Below are positions 16,256-24,429 of a stretch of 64,000 bases of DNA, in pieces. The first letter of the stretch is position 1. Every line of letters begins with the position of its first letter. Under the pieces are notes generated by a model. The model ran no database searches. It had not been told where the DNA came from and saw only the letters and a list, made by a program, of their open reading frames with translations. Both the position numbers and the translations under genes were made by a program. Source of the stretch: Paenibacillus sophorae (GTDB lineage Bacteria; Bacillota; Bacilli; Paenibacillales; Paenibacillaceae); the NCBI RefSeq assembly GCF_018966525.1, contig NZ_CP076607.1:5022001-5086000 (forward strand), in the 5' to 3' direction.

Positions 16256-17563
16256 TCATTGAGCGGCCGGTTCGCTGCCTGTTTCGCTCGTGGCCGGTGC
16301 CGCTGGCTCACCTTCCGCGTTCGCTTTTTCCGCTTGATGGCTGCTCCAGTACAGGTCGGCGATGGCATCCGCAAGCACTTCGGAGGTTGCCTTCAGTTCG
16401 GCTTCGGTGCTGTCTATACCGCCTACCTCAATCAGGACGCTGTTCGGCGACATCGACTGGTTATACTCCCCATTATTGCCTTTGCCCGACGACTTGCCCC
16501 AGATGCCGCGGGAAAGCCCGGGGTATTTTTTCTCCAGCTGCTGGTGAATTTTATTGGCGAACTCCTCATTCTTCTTCCAGTTGTTATTCGAACGGCCCAG
16601 AATAAAATACACCTGCGCGTAGCTCTTTCCGTCAATGACTGTAGTTGTCTTGTCATGCCGCTGCGAATCGCGGTGAATATCGATCAGCTCGGTCATTCCC
16701 GTATTTTCCGCCATAACCGCCTTAACGGTCACCCGGGAATATTTATAGGAAAAATTCCAGTTGTAGTCGGCAACCTTGGTAGCATAATCCACTTCCGAAT
16801 GGAGGGTGCCGATACCCCGTTTCTCCAACCTTTGGGCGATATAGGAACCTACCAGCATTACATTTTTGGCAGGATTGGCGGAATTCGGGCTATCGCTCTT
16901 TGTTGAGAGCAGCGGGTTATACGCTTCGCGCGGATGGGAATGGTAGATCAAAATCCGCTTTACGCCCGTGTCCGAGGCTTCCGGAGCATCTGCGGGAGAC
17001 GGCGCCGGGGCATCGCTATTCTCCGGCGGCTGCGTCCCTTGCGTGCCGGCGCCTTCTCCGGAAGTCGGCTCCGGTGTCGCTTCGGCGACCGGCGTATCTG
17101 TCGCCAGCCCGTCCGTTCCCGGATGATAGTCGGCCGGAGCACCCTCCGCTCCGCCCGAGCCTTTGCGCAGCAGCACGGCGTCATCCGCTGCCATACCCGG
17201 CACTTCGCGTGATAGAAGGCTTTTCGGATCGCCGGGGTTCACACTTGTCAGAAGCTGAAAGACGAAGCTTGTTACATTCCCGCCTGACAGCGCGGACGGC
17301 TCTTTGGTATCCGGCAGATGCGGAACTTCCATCCCGAGCAGCTCCTTGAATATTCCGCCGGAGAGGGAAGCCGCGAGCCCCTTCATCGAAGGCAGCGGCG
17401 AATTATCCAGCTTCTCTCCGGCCATTCCTCCGGCTCCCAGCAGAATGAAGAAGACCAGGGAACCGCAGGCGAGCAGCAGCATCGTTCTTCCGAGCGCCAA
17501 CGCGTCGAGCACTTTTGACCGTAAACGGCCGATGTTCCACAGATGAAACCATTTTCTGTTCAT
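16256..17563 (-). CDS. spoIIP: Stage II sporulation protein P (SpoIIP)
   Basis: Peptidoglycan amidase/endopeptidase of the DMP complex (SpoIID, SpoIIM, SpoIIP) that thins the septal wall and drives engulfment. The 435-residue protein has an N-terminal membrane helix (LLLACGSLVFFILLGAGG), an acidic Gly/Pro/Ala-rich linker and the C-terminal SpoIIP domain. Family motifs are ILIYHSHPREAY (metal His and Glu), DIHRDSQ and IEVGGIDSTEAE. I chose the ATG at 17561-17563; the upstream frame contains the AGGAGG ribosome site itself. A terminator separates it from gpr, so it likely has its own promoter within 17564-17736, not clearly recognisable. Confidence 0.93.
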   Translation of the reverse strand: MNRKWFHLWNIGRLRSKVLDALALGRTMLLLACGSLVFFILLGAGGMAGEKLDNSPLPSMKGLAASLSGGIFKELLGMEVPHLPDTKEPSALSGGNVTSFVFQLLTSVNPGDPKSLLSREVPGMAADDAVLLRKGSGGAEGAPADYHPGTDGLATDTPVAEATPEPTSGEGAGTQGTQPPENSDAPAPSPADAPEASDTGVKRILIYHSHPREAYNPLLSTKSDSPNSANPAKNVMLVGSYIAQRLEKRGIGTLHSEVDYATKVADYNWNFSYKYSRVTVKAVMAENTGMTELIDIHRDSQRHDKTTTVIDGKSYAQVYFILGRSNNNWKKNEEFANKIHQQLEKKYPGLSRGIWGKSSGKGNNGEYNQSMSPNSVLIEVGGIDSTEAELKATSEVLADAIADLYWSSHQAEKANAEGEPAAPATSETGSEPAAQ

Positions 17564-17736
17564 TATTGTTATGTCCTCCTCAAGCTCGCTGTAATCTCTC
17601 ATACTTCAAATCTATGAGTGAGAGAGAGACGATAGAACGAAAGGAAGAACAAATTAACCCCGCAAAGTATAGAGTCTCAGCTTTGGAAGCATCCTCAGAT
17701 TCATTGCTGGGACCGCGAAACTTATTAAGTATGAAA

Positions 17737-17768
17737 AAGAGAGCCAGCCCCCTAAGGCCCGCTCTCTT
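17737..17768. terminator. Bidirectional hairpin between gpr and spoIIP
   Basis: AAGAGAGC pairs with GCTCTCTT; T tracts follow on both strands (TTTTTC on minus, TTTTTTT nearby on plus). It lies about 145 bases after gpr. The rest of the 348-base gap between spoIIP and gpr shows nothing else I can name. Confidence 0.75.
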
Positions 17769-17911
17769 AATGTTTTTTTCGATTCCCGACGGTTACCCTA
17801 ACTCTTGAACATGGAAGAGGTACCGCCTGTGAAATACATACCATTCTCCGACTCTAAAAAAGCCGATACATGCTTGTTTATAGCTTGCGCATGCTGATCG
17901 CGGGTACAGTG

Positions 17912-18913
17912 TCAGTGCGTATAAGCGCCGACGTTGCCGGGATCGACGGCATCATGCAGCGCCGCATTCAGTCCGCCGGCCACGATGTTGGCGATATCTT
18001 CGATGAATTCGTCAATTTCCTTTGGCGTTACAATCAGGTCATGACCGAGCGGCTCCAGCACCTCCTTGACCAGAGCCAGCCGCTCCTGTTCGGTGATGCT
18101 GTTCAGCAGCCCCATAATTTCCTTGCTGCGTCCGCCTTCCCCGCCGAAGTGGCTTCTCATCATTTCCAGCACATTACCGACAATTGTGGAGGCATAACAT
18201 ACCGTTGGAACACCGATGGCGATACAGGGAACACCCAGCACCTCCCGCGTCAGCCCGCGCCGCTTGTTACCTATGCCTGAGCCCGGGTGAATGCCGATGT
18301 CGGCAATCTGAATCGTCGTGTTGACCCGTTCCAGCGAGCGGGAAGCCAGCGCATCGATAGCGATAATGGCATCCGGCTTCGTGCGATCGACGATCCCCTG
18401 GACAATCTCGCTGGATTCGATTCCGGTCAGCCCCAGCACACCGGGAGCGACAGCACTGACATTGCGGTATCCCGGAGATACCTGATCCGGCATCAATTCG
18501 TAAAATTGCCGGGTAATGAGGGCATTCTCCACCACAAGGGGTCCAAGCGAATCCGGAGTCACATTCCAGTTGCCAAGCCCGACAATGAGCACAGAGGCGT
18601 TCTGGCCAATTCCGATCCGTCTCATGAAGCCTTCGAACTCACGGGCAAAAGCGTCGGACACTTTCTGCTGGAGCCCTGTGTCTCCACCTCGCAGTCCGGG
18701 GACTTCCAGGGTGACATAATTGCCGATTGCCCGCCCAATTCTCTGGGAAGCTTCATCATTGCTGACGGCAAGCCGCGTAATTTTGATGCCGCCTAGCTCC
18801 TCCACCTCTTCATTCAACCCGGGAATCGGCATGTTATTCATGCTCTGGGCCATTTCCTTGGCTTCCACCGCCAAGTCGGTACGCACCGAATAAAGCTGCA
18901 GATCCAGTTCCAT
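17912..18913 (-). CDS. gpr: Germination protease (GPR)
   Basis: Aspartic-type peptidase of family A25 that degrades small acid-soluble spore proteins when spores germinate. It is made as a zymogen in the forespore; the N-terminal segment MELDLQLYSVRTDLAVEAKE includes the propeptide region. The 333-residue protein contains the conserved VGLGNWNVTPDSLGP and DAIIAIDALASR motifs and HPGSGIGNKRRGL. Start ATG at 18911-18913 behind AGGAGG. A sigma-G-like promoter lies 30 bases upstream, as expected for forespore expression. The gene is divergent from rpsT. Confidence 0.96.
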   Translation of the reverse strand: MELDLQLYSVRTDLAVEAKEMAQSMNNMPIPGLNEEVEELGGIKITRLAVSNDEASQRIGRAIGNYVTLEVPGLRGGDTGLQQKVSDAFAREFEGFMRRIGIGQNASVLIVGLGNWNVTPDSLGPLVVENALITRQFYELMPDQVSPGYRNVSAVAPGVLGLTGIESSEIVQGIVDRTKPDAIIAIDALASRSLERVNTTIQIADIGIHPGSGIGNKRRGLTREVLGVPCIAIGVPTVCYASTIVGNVLEMMRSHFGGEGGRSKEIMGLLNSITEQERLALVKEVLEPLGHDLIVTPKEIDEFIEDIANIVAGGLNAALHDAVDPGNVGAYTH

Positions 18914-18943
18914 ACGTTATGAGCCTCCTATCCTTTTTAATAA

Positions 18944-18973
18944 TAGTGTGCGGGAGGAGGGGCGCGATTATAC
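18944..18973 (-). promoter_or_regulatory. Sigma-G/sigma-F-type promoter of gpr
   Basis: On the minus strand, GTATA (18969-18973), an 18-bp spacer and CACACTA (18944-18950) match the sigma-G consensus GHATR-N18-CATXHTA at 11 of 12 constrained positions. gpr is forespore-expressed in Bacillus, which agrees. Confidence 0.7.
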
Positions 18974-19006
18974 AATAATGAATGGAGAAATCACCCGGTT
19001 TGGTTG

Positions 19007-19035
19007 TTGCATTTTGCTAGCACACATGCTAAACT
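19007..19035 (+). promoter_or_regulatory. Probable rpsT promoter
   Basis: TTGCAT (19007-19012), 17-bp spacer and TAAACT (19030-19035). It is placed 56 bases before rpsT and directed away from gpr. The match is moderate. Confidence 0.5.
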
Positions 19036-19091
19036 ATTTTAAGTTGTGAATCATTTGATGATTTCCGAATGCCTTACAGGAGGTGAATGCA

Positions 19092-19364
19092 ATGCCAAAC
19101 ATTAAATCCGCGGTAAAACGCGTTAAGACAACGGAAAAACGCCGTGCGCTGAACGTTTCCCAAAAGTCCGCCCTTCGTACAGCTGTAAAAGCTGCTGACC
19201 TCGCGCTGGAAGGTACGGAAGTAGAAACTGCCAAAGTCGCTTTCCAAGCTGCTTCCAAGAAGCTGGACAAGGCCGTAACCAAAGGCCTCGTTCATAAAAA
19301 TGCGGCTGCCCGCAAGAAATCCCGCTTGGCGAAGAAACTGAACGCTCTTTCCGCTCAGGGCTAA
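19092..19364 (+). CDS. rpsT: 30S ribosomal protein S20 (bS20)
   Basis: Small-subunit ribosomal protein that binds 16S rRNA early in assembly. The 90-residue, Lys/Ala-rich protein begins MPNIKSAVKRVKTTEKRR and ends KKSRLAKKLNALSAQG, matching the S20 family along its length. The ATG at 19092 has AGGAGGTG six bases upstream; a GTG at 19083 in the same frame lies inside that site and is rejected. It is monocistronic, with its own promoter and a strong terminator. rpsT next to gpr and near holA is the Bacillus arrangement. Confidence 0.98.
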   Translation: MPNIKSAVKRVKTTEKRRALNVSQKSALRTAVKAADLALEGTEVETAKVAFQAASKKLDKAVTKGLVHKNAAARKKSRLAKKLNALSAQG

Positions 19365-19389
19365 GAGCTTCTATATCGAGCAATTGAAG

Positions 19390-19427
19390 AACCTGACCGC
19401 TCCCGATGATGCGGTTCAGGTTTTTTT
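19390..19427 (+). terminator. rpsT terminator
   Basis: AACCTGACCGC pairs with GCGGTTCAGGTT (one bulge), followed by a run of seven or more T residues. Placed 25 bases after the rpsT stop. Confidence 0.9.
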
Positions 19428-19509
19428 GTTTTTTCCTCCCACTCCTCCCACTCCTCCATTCACAAATCCTTCACTGGACACAGACCTTTGGAAAATATAT
19501 CCTCTAAAC

Positions 19510-19527
19510 ATACCGAACGTTCGGTAT
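19510..19527. promoter_or_regulatory. TetR-family operator
   Basis: Perfect 18-bp palindrome ATACCGAACGTTCGGTAT just before the TetR gene. A weak TGGACA/TATCCT pair upstream could be the promoter. Position and symmetry suggest self-repression of the TetR-glycosyltransferase operon. Confidence 0.8.
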
Positions 19528-19552
19528 CTCAATGAAAGGAGGCATTCCGGGT

Positions 19553-20146
19553 TTGACTGAAAAGCAGCGGGCCTATGATTCGGCTCAGACCAAAGAACGA
19601 ATACTCTCGCACGCCCAAGCCCTATTTTCGCAAAAAGGATACAAAGGTGTTTCCATCAGCGATATTTGCGAAGCAACGGGTCTTAGCAAAGGAAGCATCT
19701 ATCATCACTTCAAGAATAAAGAGGATCTTTTTGTCCATCTGGCCGAAGCCGCCTTCGCGGATTCCTGGAAAGACTGGGACAGCCGCTCCGCCCGGTTCTC
19801 TTCTGCGGTCGACAAGCTGTATGCTTACAGCGAGCTTTTTGCCGACAACGCGGATCTTTCGCTTACCAAAGCCGGCGAGGATTTTATCGCAACCATCGGG
19901 GCTGATTCCGCAGTGGTTCAGAAATTCGCCGCTATTATTACGGGCTATGTGCAGCGTTTCGAAGAGATTATCCGGGAAGGAATCGAGCGCGGAGAATTCA
20001 AGCAGCAGGAGTCCGGAGAAATGGCCTTTGCCGTACTGAGCTCTTATTCGGGATTGGCGAACAATACGCGCTTTCTGGATAAGGAAAATGTGAGACGGAT
20101 GTACCGCAAAATGACGGACATGCTGCTTGACGGCATTCGAAAATAG
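19553..20146 (+). CDS. TetR/AcrR-family transcriptional regulator
   Basis: One-component repressor that probably responds to a small molecule. The 197-residue protein has an N-terminal helix-turn-helix with GYKGVSISDICEATGLSKGS and YHHFKNKEDLF, and a helical ligand-binding domain of unknown specificity. I chose the TTG at 19553 because AAAGGAGG at 19535-19542 gives it a proper ribosome site; an ATG at 19532 would include that site in the coding region. The palindrome at 19510-19527 lies right upstream. A glycosyltransferase gene follows after 13 bases and is probably the co-regulated target. The inducer cannot be deduced. Confidence 0.85.
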   Translation: MTEKQRAYDSAQTKERILSHAQALFSQKGYKGVSISDICEATGLSKGSIYHHFKNKEDLFVHLAEAAFADSWKDWDSRSARFSSAVDKLYAYSELFADNADLSLTKAGEDFIATIGADSAVVQKFAAIITGYVQRFEEIIREGIERGEFKQQESGEMAFAVLSSYSGLANNTRFLDKENVRRMYRKMTDMLLDGIRK

Positions 20147-20159
20147 GAGATGATTCATT

Positions 20160-20921
20160 ATGGAAAACCAAATGTTCACAGGGCCGGATGAAGCGGGAGA
20201 GATTCTCTTCTCCGTTCTGATTCCCGCGCATAACGAAGAAAAGTATATCACGAAATGCCTGGACTCTATTGCTGCCGCCTCGGAGAACTCCGTTGGACGG
20301 GTTGAGGTCATCGTCATTCTGAACCGCTGCACCGACAAGACGGAAGAAATCGCCCGCTCATATAACTGCGTCATTGTACACGACGACCGTAAAAATTTAT
20401 CGCAAATCCGAAACAGCGGCGCAGCGGCTGCCAGAGGAGAAATCATCGTGACGATCGACGCGGACAGCCGGATGACGGCTAACATGTTCTCTGAAATCGA
20501 GTGGCATTTGTCCGGGGGAAAATATATCGGCGGCGGCACCACCGGAAGATTCGAGCGGATGAGCCTTGGCATCGCCGTATCCGCACTGGTGCTCCTTGTG
20601 CCGATGGCGATTAAATACGGAGCGATCTCGGTAGGTATTTTCTGGTGCCGCAAGAGCGACTTCGACGCCATCGGCGGCTTTAATGAAGAGATGCTGATGT
20701 CCGAGGATGCCGATTTTGCCTGGCGGCTCAAGAAATGGGGGAAACGTTCCGGGAAAAAGTACGGCATGCTGACCAAAGCCTATATGATTACCTCCTGCCG
20801 AAAGTTCGATCAAGAAGGAGACTGGTATCTTGTCAAGCATCCAGGGCTGATTCTCGCCTACTTGAAGGGAACCGACCACCGGCATGCCGACAAAGCCTAT
20901 TACGAGAATCAAGGAAGATAG
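20160..20921 (+). CDS. Family 2 glycosyltransferase
   Basis: Predicted GT-A type glycosyltransferase. The 253-residue protein begins its domain with FSVLIPAHNEEKYITKCL and has the DxD-like nucleotide-sugar motif in TIDADSRM (Asp100 and Asp102). GGFNEEMLMSEDADFAWRL is the acceptor/ED motif. Hydrophobic residues around IAVSALVLLVPMAIKYG suggest one membrane-associated segment. It shares an operon with the TetR regulator and is convergent with holA, only 18 bases away, with no evident terminator between. Donor, acceptor and pathway are unknown. TetR control suggests an envelope or resistance role (inference). Confidence 0.82.
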   Translation: MENQMFTGPDEAGEILFSVLIPAHNEEKYITKCLDSIAAASENSVGRVEVIVILNRCTDKTEEIARSYNCVIVHDDRKNLSQIRNSGAAAARGEIIVTIDADSRMTANMFSEIEWHLSGGKYIGGGTTGRFERMSLGIAVSALVLLVPMAIKYGAISVGIFWCRKSDFDAIGGFNEEMLMSEDADFAWRLKKWGKRSGKKYGMLTKAYMITSCRKFDQEGDWYLVKHPGLILAYLKGTDHRHADKAYYENQGR

Positions 20922-20939
20922 TTTACATAGATAGAATTC

Positions 20940-21971
20940 CTATGCCGGCCTTCCGGCGCCAAGCCGCAGCATGAACAGCTCCAGCCCCAGCACCTTGTCA
21001 ATCCTCCCTGTCTTCATCTGGTAATCCAAATCGGCCAGGCTGCTCAAAATCTCTCGCAGTTGTGCTCCGGCGAACTTGCGTGCCTGCTCTCCTGCCAGCT
21101 TGACGGCATAGGGATGAAGCCCGAGCTGGGAGGCAATCTGACCTTGGGAATAGCTCTGGGCCGACAAATCCTTGACCTGCAAAATAATCCGGAACTGCCG
21201 CGCGATAAGCGCGGCAATCTTGATTGGCTCCTCCCGCTGCTTAAGCAGCTCATGCAGCATTCCGACCGCCTTATCCAGACGCAAATTCGCGAGTTCCTCC
21301 ACCAGCGTGAAGACGTTCTGCTCCGTCCCGCGCGGCACCAGACTCTCCACAGCCGTCGTATCTACTGTTCCGCCGCTTCCAGCGAACAGACACAGCTTGT
21401 CCATCTCGGCCGTCAGCCCTTGAAGCCCCGTGCCGGCGCAGGCGATAAGCGCCTCTGCCGCCCCCGGTGCGGCGGTGCAGCCGCGATCCCGGATGCCTTT
21501 TTCCACCCAGCGGAGCAGTTCCTCCGCACCCAGCGTATTAAACGGCAGCACGATGCCGGCCGATTTCAGCGCCTTAACGATTTTTTTGCGCTCATCCAGT
21601 TTATCGCTGTTGACCAAAAAGACGATCACGCTGAATTCGGCGGGACGCGTTAAATATTCCTGAAGGACATCGACGCGGTGCTCCAGCTTGGCGTTATCCT
21701 TGCCTGCCGTGAACAGCGAGGCATCCCTTACAACCAGCAGCTTGCGGGGCACCATAAACGGCACGGTCTCCGCTTCTTCCACCACCGCCTGAACCGGCGT
21801 TTCGGAGAGGTCGAAAGGAATCACCGCGAAATCGCGGTCCTCCTTCGCAATCAGCTCGCTCTCCAAAAAAGCCGCAAATTCGTTCATCCGGAATTTTTCG
21901 CTTCCATATAAACAATAAACCGGGGAGAAATTCCCCTGCTTGATTTCCTTGACCGCTGTCTTGGCATCCAC
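20940..21971 (-). CDS. holA: DNA polymerase III subunit delta (HolA)
   Basis: Clamp-loader subunit that opens the beta sliding clamp. The 343-residue protein begins VYCLYGSEKFRMNEF, a degenerate ATPase P-loop region typical of delta, followed by VVEEAETVPFMVPRKLLVVRDA, and the C-terminal collar domain ending LGLELFMLRLGAGRPA. The start is a GTG at 21969-21971; the ribosome site (AAGGA) is about 12 bases away, so the start is not certain. The gene belongs to the comE-holA-rpsT series known in Bacillus, but is separated from comEC by about 8 kb here. The 300 bases upstream hold only a terminator. Confidence 0.9.
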   Translation of the reverse strand: MDAKTAVKEIKQGNFSPVYCLYGSEKFRMNEFAAFLESELIAKEDRDFAVIPFDLSETPVQAVVEEAETVPFMVPRKLLVVRDASLFTAGKDNAKLEHRVDVLQEYLTRPAEFSVIVFLVNSDKLDERKKIVKALKSAGIVLPFNTLGAEELLRWVEKGIRDRGCTAAPGAAEALIACAGTGLQGLTAEMDKLCLFAGSGGTVDTTAVESLVPRGTEQNVFTLVEELANLRLDKAVGMLHELLKQREEPIKIAALIARQFRIILQVKDLSAQSYSQGQIASQLGLHPYAVKLAGEQARKFAGAQLREILSSLADLDYQMKTGRIDKVLGLELFMLRLGAGRPA

Positions 21972-22072
21972 CTTTGCGCCACTTCCTTTTTCAAGTCTGC
22001 TCGATCATGACGTTGTACGTTTCAATAGTTTAGCAAAAAACGGTCCCGCGCGTAAATGGTCCCCGAAACAGC

Positions 22073-22115
22073 AAAAGCGGAGAAGCTTCGGCATAAGCAG
22101 CCAAAACCTCTCCGC
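22073..22115 (-). terminator. Terminator of the ECF sigma/anti-sigma operon
   Basis: GCGGAGA pairs with TCTCCGC, extended imperfectly inside, and is followed on the minus strand by TTTTGCTGTTT. It lies 160 bases after the anti-sigma stop and before holA. No coding sequence was recognised in 21972-22274. Confidence 0.65.
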
Positions 22116-22274
22116 CCTTACGCGGCTCATCTATATAAACGACGGTGCGGGAAGCTCTAGAAACTTCCTCAGCCGTCGGTCATACCGATGTTTTTGCGGG
22201 GGACTGCCGCACTAAAGCAATTCCTGTCCTCATGCTATATTGTATTCGGCAGCTCCGCAAAACGTGCCAACTTT

Positions 22275-23516
22275 TCACTTTTTTGTTGAAGCTTCCGGGG
22301 ACGGCGGCGAGGATTCCGGCGACGCTGAAGCCGATGGAGCAGCAGCGGCAGGGTCCGCAGTCTCCTGCGGTACGGTGTACGCGCCGCTAACCTCGTTCCC
22401 GTCCGTCTTCGTCACATACGTAAACTGCCGGCTATCCGCCGCCCATTCTCCCGACACCCAGGTTCCTTCAATTGTAATCGTATCGACAGCCTGTCTTCCG
22501 TCTGAAGCACCTGCGGCAGCGCGGTAGATTATCAGCTGACTGCCGTCCACTACCGCCGTATACCGACCGTCGGGCGACGTCCAGGACGGGGAATCAGGCG
22601 ACGGTTCCGCAGGAGCTATGTCCATAATTCCCATATCTCCAGATTGCGGCGCCTTCAGCGTTTTATCCGGCATTACTGAATCGCTCAGTTCGCCGGCCTT
22701 ACCGTCCGTGCCCGCTTCCGGCTCCGCAGACGCATTGGCGGATGGCCGGGGAGTTGCCGTCTGCTTGTTAGAGACTCGTCTATCCTTGCCTGGATCGGTG
22801 CTTGCAGTCGGCGCTTCCGCACGGTCACTGCGCGCTTTCTCCGTAGGAGCGGACGCATTTTGCTCCACGCCGCCGCCCTCTGCTGCTTGCCCGCCATTCT
22901 TCGGCGAAGGGCTCTCCGGTGCAGTCAAAGTCGACATGCCTGTATCGGCTGGAGCGCTGTTCTCAACGCTACCCGCAAAGGTTTCGCCCGCCCCGCCGGA
23001 AGATTCCTCCGAGCCCGAATCCGCTCCGGCATCGTCCGCCGCCGAACTTGTATTCTCCTTAAAGCCGTTATACCCAGAGGTGCTCTTAATCATATCATCT
23101 ACCTGCGCTCCCGGCAGCTTCTCCGGCATATTGAATATGGCAATGCCAAATATTACTGCGGCCGCGGCCGCGCCAATTCCGAAACGGCCTGCCAGAGAGG
23201 AACTCCGGCGGGCCTTGGCCCGTGACGCCTTGCGGCTCATCCGCGGGGAATCCGTCCCTACCGTAGACGGAACTGCGTCCGCGACCTTCTCACGGTCGAT
23301 GGCCTCAAGCTTCGGCATAATCGAATCCACCAGACTGAAAGGGGGGCTCACATCGGGGAGCTGCTCCAGCTCGCTGGAGAGCGCGTTCAACCGTTCGAAC
23401 AATTCCGCGCAGGAAGGGCAAGCGTCGATATGGCGGAACATTTCAAGACTTTCGTCCCGGCTTAAATCATGATCCAGATAACGATGCATCCATTCCATCA
23501 CCTCCGCGCAGTTCAT
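22275..23516 (-). CDS. Zinc-finger anti-sigma factor with membrane anchor
   Basis: Predicted anti-sigma factor that holds the adjacent ECF sigma factor inactive at the membrane. The first 40 residues form a ZAS-type zinc finger, H-x3-C-x2-C, with His29, Cys33 and Cys36. A basic linker, a membrane helix (GAAAAAVIFGIAIFN, near residue 115) and a long external region rich in Ser, Ala, Pro, Glu follow. Near the C-terminus, WTSPDGRYTAVVDGSQLIIY resembles a beta-propeller-like or sensor segment. At 413 residues it is much longer than simple RsiW-type proteins. Its ATG overlaps the sigma stop by four bases (ATGA), so the two are translationally coupled. The signal sensed is unknown. Confidence 0.85.
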   Translation of the reverse strand: MNCAEVMEWMHRYLDHDLSRDESLEMFRHIDACPSCAELFERLNALSSELEQLPDVSPPFSLVDSIMPKLEAIDREKVADAVPSTVGTDSPRMSRKASRAKARRSSSLAGRFGIGAAAAAVIFGIAIFNMPEKLPGAQVDDMIKSTSGYNGFKENTSSAADDAGADSGSEESSGGAGETFAGSVENSAPADTGMSTLTAPESPSPKNGGQAAEGGGVEQNASAPTEKARSDRAEAPTASTDPGKDRRVSNKQTATPRPSANASAEPEAGTDGKAGELSDSVMPDKTLKAPQSGDMGIMDIAPAEPSPDSPSWTSPDGRYTAVVDGSQLIIYRAAAGASDGRQAVDTITIEGTWVSGEWAADSRQFTYVTKTDGNEVSGAYTVPQETADPAAAAPSASASPESSPPSPEASTKK

Positions 23517-24061
23517 CCCGATACACCACCTTTCTGGTACTCCTGAAGTCTGTTTTGCAGCTGCTGCCTTGCCCTGAACAGGTAAGATTTCACCGTATTA
23601 AGCGGAAGGTCCAGACTTTCTGCAATCTCGTTGTAAGAAAAATCCTGCAAATAACGTAGTACAATAACCGTTCGATGATGCTCCGGCAGTTGGTCAATAG
23701 CCTCGCGGATGTCCTCCGCCAAATACCCCGAGAGAACTTCGCGTTCCACATTTTGCTTATCTTTGAATACCATCTCATGCTCGTCGATCGAAACAGTCGG
23801 CTTCGTTTTCCTGAATTTATCTATGCATATATTAGTCACGATCCGCTGAACCCATGTCTTGAACTGGGCCTTCTCCTCATAGGAGCCGATTTTGGTATAG
23901 ATCCGGATCAAAGCCTCCTGCGAGGCATCCAGCGCATCCTGTTCATTATGCAAAATGTAAAAGGCCGTCTTGTACACTTGGCCTTCAATTTCTCGCAATA
24001 GGGTGATTAGAGCGTCGCGATCGCCCGATTGAGCGGCTCTGACGAGTCCCTGCTCCACCAC
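23513..24061 (-). CDS. ECF-type RNA polymerase sigma factor (SigW/SigV-like)
   Basis: Extracytoplasmic-function sigma factor. The 182-residue protein has region 2 (YILHNEQDALDASQEALIRIY, then WVQRIVTNICIDKFRK) and region 4 (LPEHHRTVIVLRYLQDFSYNEIAESL, then TVKSYLFRARQQL). These are typical of group 4 sigma factors related to SigW or SigV, which in Bacillus govern envelope-stress responses. The start is one of two adjacent GTG codons (24059-24061 or the next) behind GAGAGGGGG. An ECF-type promoter lies directly upstream, which suggests autoregulation. The anti-sigma gene overlaps its end. Confidence 0.93.
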   Translation of the reverse strand: MVEQGLVRAAQSGDRDALITLLREIEGQVYKTAFYILHNEQDALDASQEALIRIYTKIGSYEEKAQFKTWVQRIVTNICIDKFRKTKPTVSIDEHEMVFKDKQNVEREVLSGYLAEDIREAIDQLPEHHRTVIVLRYLQDFSYNEIAESLDLPLNTVKSYLFRARQQLQNRLQEYQKGGVSG

Positions 24062-24091
24062 GAAGGTTCCCCCTCTCTATGCAATCTTACA

Positions 24092-24118
24092 GACGCGCAA
24101 GATCGCGGAATTGTTGCA
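24092..24118 (-). promoter_or_regulatory. ECF-type autoregulatory promoter
   Basis: TGCAAC (24113-24118), a 17-bp spacer and CGTC (24092-24095) on the minus strand fit the AAC/CGT pattern of ECF promoters in Bacillota. It lies about 30 bases before the sigma start. Confidence 0.6.
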
Positions 24119-24332
24119 ATCTGTAACAATATTTTAGAATACCATTTTTGGATACATACGCCATCGATGACGTAAGCGTTTCACTTAATCGCACGGCGCG
24201 CATTGTTGTCTCTAATGAAGCTTCTGTTCTCGGCACACACTTTTCTAAGCATACAGGGAATGCTTACGGCAATCAAACGTTCCACCAGCCTAATTTTATT
24301 ACAAATTTGACACATTGGGATATTCAAGCAAG
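24119..24332. other. Non-coding gap before the ECF operon
   Basis: About 210 bases between the ECF promoter and the ABC operon terminator. An open frame on the plus strand (24148-24396) has no ribosome site, runs through the terminator and resembles nothing I know. No other structure was identified. Confidence 0.5.
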
Positions 24333-24362
24333 AAAAAAAGCCAACCCCAATTTCTGGTTGAC
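24333..24362 (-). terminator. Terminator of the sugar ABC operon
   Basis: GTCAACC pairs with GGTTGGC (one wobble pair) around AGAAATTGG, followed by seven T residues on the minus strand. Placed 68 bases after the last permease gene. Confidence 0.85.
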
Positions 24363-24429
24363 TTCATCTATGAACAGCTGTCCCCCGGCCATTTGACATG
24401 GCCAAGAAGAAGGTCCGTTACTGCGGTTG

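Noticed and set aside
24148..24396. 82-codon plus-strand frame upstream of the ECF operon
   Set aside because: It reads through the ABC operon terminator and has no plausible ribosome site.
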